A DNA stretch of 64,000 nucleotides from an uncultured Bacteroidota bacterium (GCA_937871435.1 CALMQM010000039.1:25068-89067); one strand, 5' to 3'; positions 50,176 to 60,167 are shown, numbered from the stretch's first letter. A program made the numbers and translations. Notes: generated by a model from the sequence alone, not told the origin.

Positions 50176-51831
50176 ATGAAATTTATACTCTCCTGTTTGC
50201 TCTCATTCGTTGTCTTGAATTTACCTGAGAATGCAGAAGCACAGGCTTTATCCGTTAGCGCTACACAACTGAATTTCGGAACAGCGTATGAAAATGCTCC
50301 GGATAGTCTGCAGCTGACGATTCAAAATTTACTAAACCGAACCGTCAGAGTAACGGCGATTCGGTTTTATTCTACTTACGGTGCACCCGCATTTTCATGC
50401 CGGACACAATCTTTTTCTATTGCAGCAAGTGCATCGACTGTTGTATGGATAAAATTTTCGCCGCAACATAACATCTATCATAACTCTGAATTGGTGATTG
50501 AAAATGACGGCTTGCGTGGAGATGTTTCCGTAGATTTGATCGGACAAGGCCGCTATTCAAAATCATACTACAGCGCTACTGAAAATAAAGAAGAAGAATT
50601 ACTGAAAGATGCAATTCAGACGCTCACCGGAAACGGATATGTTTCTCTTGGCTACAATACTGCCCGTGATAAAATGTTTATGATCATCGACAACCAGGCA
50701 GTCAACGGACAAGGCGCGAGTCAGAATACTCTTGAAAGTATTTATACAGGACAGCAGGCAGTAGGATATGTAGACAGAACAGATTGTCAGAACCGCTTTA
50801 ATTTTAATACAGAACATACCTGGCCACAGTCTCTGTTCAGCAGCAATGAACCAATGGTATCAGATCTGCATCATCTTTTTCCTACCGATGACAATTCCAA
50901 TGGCGAAAGAGGAAACAATCCTTTTGGAGTAGTGAACAATCCCAGCTGGAATATTGGCGGTTCAAAGAGTGATAACAGTACGTTTGAACCCCGCGATGTT
51001 CAGAAAGGCAGAACTGCAAGGGCGATGATGTATTTTGTGTTGAGGTATCAGAACTATAGTAATTTTTTTACAGGACAGGAATCCATTCTTCGTTCATGGC
51101 ATCATACATTTCCTCCTACACAACAGGATATAAAGAGGAATGATGATATTCAGGCTGTGCAACATAACCGCAATCCATTTGTGGATTATCCTCAGTTCAT
51201 TGACCGTATCACTTCACTTTCTTCCAATTCAGTTGCTGCAACAGTGAGAACGCTTGACCTTCCTCAGGATACAATCTTGTATGGATATATTCCCGTTGGA
51301 AATCCTACCGTGTTCCATTATGTAGTAGTGAATACTGGAAATACCGATGTCGCTCTCAGTAATTTTAATCTTGACTACCCGGGAGAACTGAGTTTTCAAT
51401 CCGGTGGAACCAACGCGACTCTTGCTCCGGGTGAAGCGTTGGGCATTGATATTTCATGTACACCGGCATCATCAAATCCGATTCATGGTCATCTGACTTT
51501 CAGCAGCAATTCTACCAATCATGCCGCTGTTACGGTTCCGGTTTATGCGAACGATTCAGTATTCACAAATGTGCAGGATCTCTCTTCTTTAACCGCAGAA
51601 ATTTATCCTAACCCTGTTCAATCAGTATTAACAGTTCAGTTGAATTTCGGAATTAAAAATTATCAGATAAAATTACTTGATCTTACCGGCAGAGTTTTGC
51701 AAAGTAATGTTGCACTTAATACACAATCAGTCGAATTGGATCTGAGTGCTCTCGCTCAGGGGAATTATATTTTACACATAGAAAACAAAGAAACAGGAAA
51801 TGCTGTTTACAAATATGTAGTGAAATATTAA
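50176..51831 (+). CDS. T9SS-exported endonuclease I (EndA/NucM type)
   Basis: 551 aa from the ATG at 50176 (MKFILSCLLSFVVLNLP, signal peptide ending after EAQA). An Ash/Hydin-like Ig domain lies at about 25-130, followed by a nuclease domain of the endonuclease I class (about 135-355) with the beta-beta-alpha-Me motif NTEHTWPQS and SDLHHLFPTDDNSNGERGN, where the two His and Asn are the expected metal/catalytic residues. A second Ash-like region and a type A T9SS tail (IYPNPVQSVLT) end the protein. It should cleave extracellular DNA non-specifically at or near the cell surface, to obtain nutrients or clear DNA. All key residues are present. Confidence 0.92.
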   Translation: MKFILSCLLSFVVLNLPENAEAQALSVSATQLNFGTAYENAPDSLQLTIQNLLNRTVRVTAIRFYSTYGAPAFSCRTQSFSIAASASTVVWIKFSPQHNIYHNSELVIENDGLRGDVSVDLIGQGRYSKSYYSATENKEEELLKDAIQTLTGNGYVSLGYNTARDKMFMIIDNQAVNGQGASQNTLESIYTGQQAVGYVDRTDCQNRFNFNTEHTWPQSLFSSNEPMVSDLHHLFPTDDNSNGERGNNPFGVVNNPSWNIGGSKSDNSTFEPRDVQKGRTARAMMYFVLRYQNYSNFFTGQESILRSWHHTFPPTQQDIKRNDDIQAVQHNRNPFVDYPQFIDRITSLSSNSVAATVRTLDLPQDTILYGYIPVGNPTVFHYVVVNTGNTDVALSNFNLDYPGELSFQSGGTNATLAPGEALGIDISCTPASSNPIHGHLTFSSNSTNHAAVTVPVYANDSVFTNVQDLSSLTAEIYPNPVQSVLTVQLNFGIKNYQIKLLDLTGRVLQSNVALNTQSVELDLSALAQGNYILHIENKETGNAVYKYVVKY

Positions 51832-51852
51832 AGGAGCACTAAACTATTCCCT

Positions 51853-52488
51853 ATGAAGAGAGGAATACTGATCCTGCTGTTAATTATTTTAGGAATAAGT
51901 CAAATGACAGCACAAATCTCATCACTTATTGGAGAATATTACCTTCAGGGGGTAATGGAAACTGCATCAGGATTCAGGCTGAACAGTGATTCGAGCTTTG
52001 ATTTTTTCTATAGTTACGGTGCACTTGACAGAGGCGGAAAGGGAAACTGGAAAGTGGAAGGATCACAATTGAAACTGAATAGCTTCAGTTCAGGATCAGA
52101 TGCTTTTGTCCTGAAAGAAGAAAAAAAAATTTCTGCATCAGGATTTCTCGTAAGAATTAATGATGCCAATCCTTTCTTTAAGAAATACGTTCATGGTTTC
52201 GTAAGCGGGAAATCTCACGAAGAAGAACAACAAAGTAATTCCGATGGGATTCTCCATTTTTCACCCGGCACTTACGACAGCCTCATGTTGATGATGGAGT
52301 TCTGCCCTGAAAAAGTATTCCGGATGGATTTAAAGGGAAACGAAAACAATGAATTTGTTTTCACTTTTGACCCTGCATTGATGGAAGTTGTTTTTCAAAA
52401 TTTCACTTTAAAAATTGATTCAAAAGGACTGATCGGGAAGCATCCACTGCTGGTGGATAAGGAGTATTTTTTTGAAAAGGCGGAGTAA
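51853..52488 (+). CDS. Secreted protein of unknown function
   Basis: 211 aa with a signal peptide (MKRGILILLLIILGISQMTA, cleaved near QIS). The N-terminal third (SLIGEYYLQGVMETASGFRL, then SFDFFYSYGALDRGGKGNW) resembles small lipocalin-like domains, in which a short beta-barrel binds a ligand, but the match is by eye. The rest is mixed with acidic tail residues. No T9SS tail. It lies 21 bp after the endonuclease gene and may be in the same operon. I cannot give a function. Confidence 0.7.
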   Translation: MKRGILILLLIILGISQMTAQISSLIGEYYLQGVMETASGFRLNSDSSFDFFYSYGALDRGGKGNWKVEGSQLKLNSFSSGSDAFVLKEEKKISASGFLVRINDANPFFKKYVHGFVSGKSHEEEQQSNSDGILHFSPGTYDSLMLMMEFCPEKVFRMDLKGNENNEFVFTFDPALMEVVFQNFTLKIDSKGLIGKHPLLVDKEYFFEKAE

Positions 52489-52531
52489 TAGATTTGATGC
52501 GATTTATACGGATAGAAAATAAATTTTACTC

Positions 52532-53098
52532 ATGGAAAGAAAAAAAACAATCGCCATCATTTCCGGCAGCATTCGAACCGGTCGCGTAAGTCATCGCGTA
52601 GCTTTGTTTTTTCAAAAATTTATTACTGAAAATAATATGGCTGATGTCGCTTTGCTGGATTTAAAAGCATTGAACTTTCCTTTGTCTGAAGAACGATTAA
52701 AGTACTTGCCTCAACCTTCGAATGAAATTCTCTTTTTCTCTTCCGAGATCAAAAGAGCTGATGCGGTGATTGTAGTATCTCCTGAATACAACAGCGGATA
52801 TCCCGCCAGTGTGAAAAATGCGATTGATTTGTTGTATGATGAATGGTATAGAAAACCGATTGGAATTGTTTCAGTATCCGATGGCAATTTCGGAGGAATG
52901 CACGCTCTTCAAATGTTGCAAACAGTTTTTTTAAAAGTAAAAGCATCTCTTGTGCCTGCTACATTTCCCGTTCCATTGGTCCATGCGAATTATGATGAGA
53001 ATGGAAATCCGACGGATAAAGAACGCACTGAAAAAAGAGCAAAATTATTTCTCGCTGAAATAATGAAAAGTATACAAAGTAATGAATTGTTGAAATGA
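52532..53098 (+). CDS. NADPH-dependent FMN reductase family protein
   Basis: 188 aa flavodoxin-like fold. The N-terminal phosphate-binding loop is ISGSIRTGRVSHRV, followed by VVSPEYNSGYPASVKNAIDL and KPIGIVSVSDGNFGGMHALQ, the marker blocks of this family (FMN reductases and azoreductase-like quinone reductases). It is cytoplasmic, with no signal peptide. The substrate is not clear: NAD(P)H:quinone, azo compound or FMN reduction are all possible. It is the last gene before a convergent recQ. Confidence 0.92.
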   Translation: MERKKTIAIISGSIRTGRVSHRVALFFQKFITENNMADVALLDLKALNFPLSEERLKYLPQPSNEILFFSSEIKRADAVIVVSPEYNSGYPASVKNAIDLLYDEWYRKPIGIVSVSDGNFGGMHALQMLQTVFLKVKASLVPATFPVPLVHANYDENGNPTDKERTEKRAKLFLAEIMKSIQSNELLK

Positions 53099-53137
53099 GA
53101 AGCTGAAGTGGGACTTTGTTTCACATTTTAACTCAGG

Positions 53138-55300
53138 TCAGGCTCTGTTTCTATAATTAATTACAGCTCTTATTTCGGTAAAAGAATAGTTGTCTCCCAG
53201 AACGTTTTTCAAAATGCTGAGCTGTGAGTCTCCGTGTTCATCAATCGCTTTCAGGATAGGAGGAATTTTTTCTTTGGAGACAAATTTCAGGACATTAATT
53301 TCCCCTGTTAAAATGAAATGAGTCAGGTGTCCGACAATGGTTCCATTGCTCAGGTTTCGTTTACTTGCTATCTGATCAATGTTTAATCCCTGCTGATACA
53401 ATTCAAGACTAAGACGTTTGGTGTCACTTTTTCCGGTAGTCTTACCTGTAAATGTTTTGCTTTTGAAAATTTTATTCTGCATTCGTGTTTCAATGCTATT
53501 TTTCCTGCAATAGGCGATAATTGTATCAAGAAATGGTTTTCCGTATTTCAGTATTTTCACTTGTCCAAAACCGGAAATGCCCGACAATTGTGATTTTTCT
53601 AAAGGTAAATAGGTGGCCAATTCAACGAGCGTATTGTCATTGAATATAATGTATGGCGGAACATTTTCATCCCGTGCAATCTCCTGTCGCAGTTGCTTTA
53701 ACTCCGATAACAATCCGGCTTCCATCAGTTCTGAATTGTTCTTTGTTGGCGTGATATTTTTTCGGAATTCCTTTTCTTCCTTTGTGGAATGTACCACATG
53801 GAGCATTACTTTTTTTCCTTCATACAAAACTTCACGTGCAAGGTCAGTGAGTTGCAGAACAACAAATTCTGTATTGCTTTGTTTGAGATAGCCTTGCTGC
53901 AATAAATCTTTTATGTAAGCCCGCCATTGTTCTTTTGTGTATTCACTTCCTTTCCCGAATGTAGGAAGATAGCGGTGTTCATCACGGATTTTTTCAGACG
54001 CGGAACCTTTTAAAAAATCAATAACATAGCCGATTCCGAATCTTTCTTTCAGACGTGTAACCGCGGATAAAACCTTTTGTGCGATCACAGTGCCATCGAA
54101 CAATAGTTCAGGATGTACTTTCAGACAAATATCACAATTGCCGCAGGGGCCTTGAAAAGATTCATCAAAATAATTCAGGAGAGTTACCCTTCGGCATCTT
54201 TTTGATTCGGCATAGTCGGCCATTTGCTCCAGCTTGCGGAGCATAATTTTACTTTGTTCAGGATTGTCATCAATATTGACAAAATTCTTCAGCACCATTA
54301 CATCGCCGGCATTGTAAAACAAAATCGCTTCACTTGGAAGTCCGTCGCGACCTGCTCTTCCGGTTTCCTGGTAATAGCTTTCTATATTTTTTGGTAAGTT
54401 GACATGGAGGATGTAACGTACATTGGACTTATCGATCCCCATTCCGAAAGCAATTGTTGCAACGATAATCTTTATTTCATCGCGTTTAAATTGTTCTTGT
54501 CTTTTCGTCCTTGTAGCTGGATCCAATCCGGCATGATATGCAACAGCAGTAAACCCTTGTTCCGCTAATTGATCTGCAAGCTCTTCGGTATTTTTTCTGG
54601 ACAAACAATAAATGATTCCGGAATCTTCCCTGTGTTCCTGCAGGAATTCTATGATACGTTCGAAGTGATTTCGTTTTTTTTCTACTGTGTACCGGATATT
54701 GGGTCTGTTGAAACTACTGATAAATATTTTCGGGTTGCTTAACTTCAATTTGCTTACAATATCATTTCGGGTAAGCGCATCGGCAGTTGCAGTTAATGCG
54801 ATGAATGGAACTCCGGGAAATTTCTCTTTCAGTTTCGATAAATTGAGATAGTCCGGCCGGAAGTCGTGTCCCCAGTGAGAAATACAATGTGCTTCGTCAA
54901 TTGCAAAGAGTGAAATCTTCACTTGTGTATGAAGAGAAGTAATACTCAGGATGCGCTCCGGAGCAAGGTAGAGCAAACGAATTTTTCCGTTATGTAACTC
55001 TTCAATGATCTGTTCCTGCTCTCCGGGCGATTGTGTAGAATTCAAATAAGCGGCATTGATACCATTGAGTCTGAGGCTATCTACCTGATCTTTCATCAAG
55101 GCGATTAACGGACTGATTACAACTGTAATTCCGGGAAGCATTAATGCCGGAATCTGAAAGCAAACGGATTTCCCGCCTCCTGTCGGCATCAGTGCCAGTA
55201 CGTCGTGGTGGTCAATTACGGAATTGATTATTTCTTCCTGATTCAAACGAAATCCGGAAAAACCGAAATGCTTTTTTAAAATAGTGAGAGGAGCGATCAT
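53138..55300 (-). CDS. recQ: ATP-dependent DNA helicase RecQ
   Basis: 720 aa from the ATG at 55300 (MIAPLTILKKHFGFSGFR). A 3'-5' DNA helicase acting in recombination and fork repair. Motifs: Walker A GGGKSVCFQIPAL, motif II DEAHCISHWGHDFRPDY, SFNRPNIRY, QETGRAGRDGLPSEA (motif VI), zinc-binding Cys set (CRRVTLLNYFDESFQG, then CGNCDIC), an HRDC-like region, and a C-terminal helix-turn-helix (LYQQGLNIDQIASKRNLSNG) of the type found at the end of many Bacteroidota RecQ proteins. It is full length. A -7 box TATCTTTG lies 15 nt before the start. Confidence 0.96.
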   Translation of the reverse strand: MIAPLTILKKHFGFSGFRLNQEEIINSVIDHHDVLALMPTGGGKSVCFQIPALMLPGITVVISPLIALMKDQVDSLRLNGINAAYLNSTQSPGEQEQIIEELHNGKIRLLYLAPERILSITSLHTQVKISLFAIDEAHCISHWGHDFRPDYLNLSKLKEKFPGVPFIALTATADALTRNDIVSKLKLSNPKIFISSFNRPNIRYTVEKKRNHFERIIEFLQEHREDSGIIYCLSRKNTEELADQLAEQGFTAVAYHAGLDPATRTKRQEQFKRDEIKIIVATIAFGMGIDKSNVRYILHVNLPKNIESYYQETGRAGRDGLPSEAILFYNAGDVMVLKNFVNIDDNPEQSKIMLRKLEQMADYAESKRCRRVTLLNYFDESFQGPCGNCDICLKVHPELLFDGTVIAQKVLSAVTRLKERFGIGYVIDFLKGSASEKIRDEHRYLPTFGKGSEYTKEQWRAYIKDLLQQGYLKQSNTEFVVLQLTDLAREVLYEGKKVMLHVVHSTKEEKEFRKNITPTKNNSELMEAGLLSELKQLRQEIARDENVPPYIIFNDNTLVELATYLPLEKSQLSGISGFGQVKILKYGKPFLDTIIAYCRKNSIETRMQNKIFKSKTFTGKTTGKSDTKRLSLELYQQGLNIDQIASKRNLSNGTIVGHLTHFILTGEINVLKFVSKEKIPPILKAIDEHGDSQLSILKNVLGDNYSFTEIRAVINYRNRA

Positions 55301-55315
55301 AAAAAATTCAAGGGC

Positions 55316-55323
55316 CAAAGATA
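55316..55323 (-). promoter_or_regulatory. Putative -7 box of recQ
   Basis: TATCTTTG on the minus strand, ending 15 nt before the start at 55300. No clear -33 TTTG. Confidence 0.4.
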
Positions 55324-55444
55324 CACGTTGACTCTTGATTTAATCCACCTACAGAATAAATACTCATTTATTAATACTGTAATTTTTAGCTGAGAAGAAA
55401 TTGCCAATTTCCCATAAGGACGATGAATGAACAAAAACTTCTGC

Positions 55445-56911
55445 TTATTTTAATTTGTCCGGCGAGTCGGGTTTTTGAAAATAGAAGTCAGGAGTTTGAA
55501 TGGCGCCCCAGTATTTAAGCAGTTTGCAGTTGAGTTCAGATTCCCGATAATCCGTGAGTGGAACCCATGACATGACTGTGCAATCAGTTTTCAATTCGAC
55601 CATTTTTTCAGTGCTCTTTGCAAGAGTTTGTAACGCTGCCCGTTCATATCTGTTTTGCTTGTAGAGGGAAATGTCCCACATTCCGAAATAAACTGTGAAG
55701 GCAATAGTCCACACGATGGAAAGATTCTTCTTCCATCCTGAATTGGATTGAATCAACTCGTAGGATGTGCGTCCTGCAAGGTAAAAAAGGCAGACAAGTA
55801 CCGGAGTAAAAGTATCCGTGCGTAAGATCGTTGGTCTGTACACCCGATAACCACCAAAGGGGAGCAATGCAACGTATACAAGAGTGAATATGAATATACC
55901 GAGCGCAATGTTCTTTGCCGGAATGAAATCATTTTTGTGAATGAAATTGTCAGTGAAAAATAAACTGATTACAGGAAAAAGAATAAGTATAGGCATAGCA
56001 ATATTACCTGTGAAAAATTCCGGCAGCACTTCAATCATTCTGTGATAACGTTCAGGCAAAGACAATGTATGGTTGAGGCTTTCCGCATTATTTTTTCCGA
56101 TGTAAAGAGAGTACATACTGAAAAAAATGAAAATTGAAAAAACGATTCGAACTGATTTTGGTACGAGCTGATATGTTTGTTTGAGTTGTAAATTCCCTTC
56201 AGAGTTATACATCTGTTTCCGGTTTTTCCAGATCAGATAAAGCAAAATCAATGGGCAGGCGATGATTGCCACGCCCGTATTCAGGGGCCCATTCAGGGAA
56301 AGAAATACAGGGAGCAGGATCAAAATACTTTTTCGGAAGATTCCTGCATTTTTCCATCCACCGTTCTTTTCAAGAAAATACAGTGAATGAAACAAATACA
56401 AAATCAGGCACAAAGGCAATGAATAAAAGAATGTATACGTGATGGATGATTGAATAAGTCCGAGAACACTATTCAAATCATAAATCTGAAATAAAAAGGA
56501 TATAACCGCTGCAGGAATTAAAAAATCAAGCGATCGGATATTGTTTGTATTTCCGGCGAGAGAGGCGAGAAGGAAAATGAAAAATGCCTGAATCAATGTT
56601 TTCGCAAGAGCCGCGGAGGCATAGATACTGTCAATTTTATTGGTGAACAATTGCAGGAAGAATGGGACAGTACGGAAATAGGAATACATTGTCCAGTGAG
56701 CAAAGGAACGATTTGGAGATGCATAAATTTTATTATTCAACAGAACATTCACTGCAAATGGATCCTTCATTACAGGCTTGTAACTCTCTGAAGGAATTAT
56801 AATACTGCACATATCACCATCCAGGCTGATCCGGCCCTGTTGAATAAAAGTGAGGAAAAGTTTGGCGACAATTATGATTCCAAGAAGAATGGAAACGGTT
56901 TTGGTTTTCAT
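55445..56911 (-). CDS. Polytopic membrane protein of unknown function
   Basis: 488 aa from the ATG at 56911 (MKTKTVSILLGIIIVAKLF). About ten to eleven membrane helices alternate with short loops; the longest soluble part is at the C-terminus (about 410-488, with ALQTLAKSTEKMVELKTDCT). A segment near residues 40-60 (NVLLNNKIYASPNRSFAHW) looks like a periplasmic loop of the kind seen in glycosyltransferase-like or DUF-type polytopic proteins, but no DxD or other catalytic signature was found. It is separated by an intrinsic terminator from the MuiA gene upstream. Function unknown. Confidence 0.75.
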   Translation of the reverse strand: MKTKTVSILLGIIIVAKLFLTFIQQGRISLDGDMCSIIIPSESYKPVMKDPFAVNVLLNNKIYASPNRSFAHWTMYSYFRTVPFFLQLFTNKIDSIYASAALAKTLIQAFFIFLLASLAGNTNNIRSLDFLIPAAVISFLFQIYDLNSVLGLIQSSITYTFFYSLPLCLILYLFHSLYFLEKNGGWKNAGIFRKSILILLPVFLSLNGPLNTGVAIIACPLILLYLIWKNRKQMYNSEGNLQLKQTYQLVPKSVRIVFSIFIFFSMYSLYIGKNNAESLNHTLSLPERYHRMIEVLPEFFTGNIAMPILILFPVISLFFTDNFIHKNDFIPAKNIALGIFIFTLVYVALLPFGGYRVYRPTILRTDTFTPVLVCLFYLAGRTSYELIQSNSGWKKNLSIVWTIAFTVYFGMWDISLYKQNRYERAALQTLAKSTEKMVELKTDCTVMSWVPLTDYRESELNCKLLKYWGAIQTPDFYFQKPDSPDKLK

Positions 56912-56964
56912 GCAAATATTTTGCAAGATATACTTTGCTCAATAATACAGCAGATCTTTTTGTA

Positions 56965-57000
56965 AAAAAGAAAAAACCGATCCGGCAAACCGGATCGGTT
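56965..57000 (-). terminator. Terminator after the MuiA-like gene
   Basis: AACCGATCCGG and CCGGATCGGTT form an 11-bp perfect stem around a 4-nt loop (56975-57000), with a T run on the minus strand (A run at 56962-56976). It lies 20 nt past the stop at 57020. Confidence 0.92.
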
Positions 57001-57019
57001 GAAAGCAAAAGCAAATAGA

Positions 57020-58675
57020 TTACAAACCAGCCAGATTTTTATTCTTGGGAATTTTTACCTCATAAGTAAATTTCAGTTTTTTGCTTTCATTCGCTTTGAG
57101 ATTCAGGTTCCAAACCAGCATGCCGGTTTCGGGATTCAGAGTGGAGCCATCTCCGTCCAGGAGCGCAATTTTAATGTCAGGATTTTGGCTGAGAGGAATC
57201 TGATCAGTTACGTCCAGTTGAACAGGACTTGATTTGGTATTGCGTACAGCGATTTCATATGTGACAGAAATCGATTTTTCATCGATAATAACCCGCTCTT
57301 TGGTTTTGTCTTTTAATTTTTTTCTGCTTACCAAAATAGATCGGTCTTTACCCAGGCTGAGCGACAACGTATCTACTGCAGCATCCGGATTCAGGACTGA
57401 AGTTCCGATATAATTGCCGTCAAAATAAATTCGGGATGAGCCGGGCAAAAGATTAATTTCTCCCCAATTGTGGATGTCGGCAAGCAGATATGCGTTCAAA
57501 TCCATCTTTGGAACAGCAGAGTATTTATATTTTGATTCTAAATTTTTATGCTGAATGGAAACTACGTGATTGTTGGGATCGTTCGGAATGCTGTATTTCA
57601 ATTTGATTTCGTATTCGGTGAGCATCATTTTTTCTGTTTCTGTTGTATACGTTGCGAGATTGTATGCATCGGAAACGATGTCTTTGTACGAACTTTCTTC
57701 ATCCAATTGCTTCGATAGACTCTGAGGTTGCGTTTCCCTGATTTCATTGAGCAATTGTTTTTTTCGACTTTCAATAAAGCTCAGGTAAAAGGGATTTAAT
57801 TCTGGTTTTAATGTAGATTGTGTCGGGTTGCCTGTACTCAATGTAAGAGAAACATTTTTCCAATCCATTCCGCTTTGCTGCCGTAATTCAGCTTTGTATG
57901 CCAGGTCAATTGTTCCATTTGCACTGGCGCGAAGATCATATGCCGGTAACCAGGCTGCTTGTTGAACAAAAAAGGATATTGTTACTTCAGCTGTGGTTGC
58001 CACTTCTGCATACACACTCACGACGATTGTTTGTATTGATTCCTGAACAGGTGTTTCGCCAATATTGCTGATTTTGTTCAGTTCATCAATACGCTTTTGA
58101 AGGGTACTTTTGGATTCGTTTTTGAAATACAATTTGCGTTTGAGAACTGCACTTTCATTACTGATATTCGCCAGCCGTTGTCGCAGGAATTCAATTCCGG
58201 CTTTAAACATATCGAGTGTATCGCGTAAAGATTCTCCCTTGATAAGACGGTTGTTCAGGAGAATGTTTTTTTCTGTGGTGAGTCCGTTCAACTGTTCATT
58301 TAAACCATCTATTTCATAACTTAATAATACGAGGGAATCATTTGCGGCTTTGATGGCGGAAGCATAAATGTTGGAGTCTTCCTTTTTTGTTTTTTCATTG
58401 TAGCGGGTTTCAAATTTCACATCCATAATTACTACGCTTCCTTTTGCTGAAGCTTGTATGGATTGTTTATCAAGGGAAGGTGATACACCTTCGAAAATCA
58501 ACTGGTTAATACCCGGGACTGCCGAAAAATCTGATGCGCAGCTGAGTTGTGCTCCACTCAGGTAAACGATTGCTTTGTTTACCTGAGCTTTGGTTGTTTT
58601 GATTGCGTCCGCTGTGGCCTGAAAGCGGAAGAGAAGAAATGTAAGAACGAGGATGGATGACAGAAGATTTTTCAT
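57020..58675 (-). CDS. MuiA/DUF4139 family secreted protein
   Basis: 551 aa from the ATG at 58675 (MKNLLSSILVLTFLLFRF, signal peptide). The protein has the MuiA/DUF4139 layout: an N-terminal DUF4140-like part beginning KTTKAQVNKAIVYLSGAQLS, a coiled-coil middle (about 110-220, KKEDSNIYASAIKAANDSLV), and the C-terminal DUF4139 domain with AAWLPAYDLRASANGTIDLA, GMDWKNVSLTLSTGNPTQST, PIPLSQNPDIKI-type phrases and a final FTYEVKIPKNKNLAGL. The family is linked to mucoidy or envelope phenotypes in some bacteria, and its biochemical role is not known. Probably periplasmic. It ends at a strong terminator. Confidence 0.9.
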   Translation of the reverse strand: MKNLLSSILVLTFLLFRFQATADAIKTTKAQVNKAIVYLSGAQLSCASDFSAVPGINQLIFEGVSPSLDKQSIQASAKGSVVIMDVKFETRYNEKTKKEDSNIYASAIKAANDSLVLLSYEIDGLNEQLNGLTTEKNILLNNRLIKGESLRDTLDMFKAGIEFLRQRLANISNESAVLKRKLYFKNESKSTLQKRIDELNKISNIGETPVQESIQTIVVSVYAEVATTAEVTISFFVQQAAWLPAYDLRASANGTIDLAYKAELRQQSGMDWKNVSLTLSTGNPTQSTLKPELNPFYLSFIESRKKQLLNEIRETQPQSLSKQLDEESSYKDIVSDAYNLATYTTETEKMMLTEYEIKLKYSIPNDPNNHVVSIQHKNLESKYKYSAVPKMDLNAYLLADIHNWGEINLLPGSSRIYFDGNYIGTSVLNPDAAVDTLSLSLGKDRSILVSRKKLKDKTKERVIIDEKSISVTYEIAVRNTKSSPVQLDVTDQIPLSQNPDIKIALLDGDGSTLNPETGMLVWNLNLKANESKKLKFTYEVKIPKNKNLAGL

Positions 58676-58916
58676 GTTTTTTCTTTTGTGGTGGGATGCC
58701 ATCCGATCCGGATTCCATAAAGAGGCGGAAATTTTTAAAGCTTCAACTTTCTGCTTGGCGACTGAAATCCTGTTTGGAAACATTGTAACAGCAAAGGTCG
58801 AAAGCGCTAATTGCCAAGCGAATCGGGGTGATTCACAATGCATGATGATAAAAAAGGAGCTGAAAATAAAATGCAAAAAGACGATCACCGGATTTAACCG
58901 GACCGGCTAAAAACTT

Positions 58917-60167
58917 TTATGCTTTTGGTTTTTTGTTGTGACGAAAATGTTTTCTCCCTTTTCCTCCCGAACCACTTTTTCCTCCTCCACCCGGGCGATG
59001 ATAATGCTTTTGCCTGGTCAATGGGTTCCAGGCCGGACCCGCACCCAATTCTTCAGGTAATGGATACTTCGGAATTTCTCTTTCGATTAACTGCTCTATC
59101 TGCGCAAACCTGCGCTGATCTTTTTCATTGATAAAAGTAATCGCTTCCCCTGTAGATTCTGCTCGGGCTGTTCTGCCGACACGGTGTACATAATCTTCTG
59201 CATCTGATGGCACATCGTAATTAATGACAAGTCCGATGTTGTCAATATCAATTCCACGGGAAAGGATGTCTGTCGCGACAAGAATTTTTGTGAGCCGGCT
59301 TTTAAAGCTGAGCAAAACATTTTCTCTTTCTTCCTGTGAAAGATCACTGTGAATGGATTTTGCCGGAAGTTTTTTCAGCTGCAATTCCCTTTCGAGAGCT
59401 TTCGCTCCTGATTTAGTAGAAGCAAAAATAAGAACGCTTGCAAGATCTTTTTCCAAAAGAATCTTTGTGAGCAGAGGAGTTTTTTGTGAATCAAAAGTGA
59501 GGTATGCCCCCTGTAAAATTCCTGCCGCAGGTTTGCTGATCGCGATGTTGACTTCCTTCGGATCTTTGAGAATTCTTTTTGCAAGGTCCCGCATTTTGGG
59601 AGGCATGGTTGCGCTGAAAAATAAATTTTGTCTTTGCGCAGGAAGATGTCGGATGATTCTCAGGATGTCATCATAGAAACCCATGTCGAGCATTTTGTCT
59701 GCTTCATCGAGAACAAGACAATCCAACTGATCAAACTTTACATACCCGAGATTGAGGTGACTTAAAAGCCGGCCCGGCGTCGCGATGATAACTGACGCTC
59801 CTTCGGTGAGTGCTTTCTTTTCGCGATCAAATGTCATCCCATCACTTCCGCCATACACTGCGATTGAACTTGCATGTGTGAAATAAGCAAAACCCTGAAA
59901 TGCGTTATCAATTTGCAAAGCCAGTTCGCGGGTAGGAGATATAATAAGTGCGGAAGTATGAGCAATATCGTTCCTGGAAATTTTGTGCAAGAGTGGCAAT
60001 AAATAAGCCGCCGTTTTTCCGGTTCCAGTTTGAGCACAAGCTATCACATCGTGGCCATTGAGAATATCAGGAATTACTTGTTCCTGAATAGGAGTGGGTT
60101 TGAAAAAACCCATAGAATCCAGACCATCCATCAATGAATCACACAGGCCAAAATCAGAGAAGTTCAA
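58917..60167 (-). CDS. DEAD-box RNA helicase (RhlE-like)
   Basis: 416 aa. ATP-dependent RNA helicase, probably acting in ribosome assembly or RNA decay, or cold adaptation. Motifs: Q motif GFFKPTPIQEQ, Walker A AQTGTGKTAA, Ia PTRELALQ, II DEADKML, III SATMPP, V/VI HRVGRTARAES. The C-terminal tail is Gly/Lys-rich (GGGGKSGSGGKGRKHFRHNK), an RNA-binding tail seen in RhlE. The start is a TTG at 60167 giving MNFSDFGLCDSLM; this is required to keep the conserved Phe upstream of the Q motif, and an in-frame stop lies four codons upstream, so no ATG alternative exists. Confidence 0.92.
   Translation of the reverse strand: MNFSDFGLCDSLMDGLDSMGFFKPTPIQEQVIPDILNGHDVIACAQTGTGKTAAYLLPLLHKISRNDIAHTSALIISPTRELALQIDNAFQGFAYFTHASSIAVYGGSDGMTFDREKKALTEGASVIIATPGRLLSHLNLGYVKFDQLDCLVLDEADKMLDMGFYDDILRIIRHLPAQRQNLFFSATMPPKMRDLAKRILKDPKEVNIAISKPAAGILQGAYLTFDSQKTPLLTKILLEKDLASVLIFASTKSGAKALERELQLKKLPAKSIHSDLSQEERENVLLSFKSRLTKILVATDILSRGIDIDNIGLVINYDVPSDAEDYVHRVGRTARAESTGEAITFINEKDQRRFAQIEQLIEREIPKYPLPEELGAGPAWNPLTRQKHYHRPGGGGKSGSGGKGRKHFRHNKKPKA

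Noticed and set aside
58861..58916. CCGG-ATTTAA-CCGG stem between the MuiA and DEAD-box genes as a terminator
   Set aside because: Only a 4-5-bp stem and ambiguous T tract; not strong enough to call.
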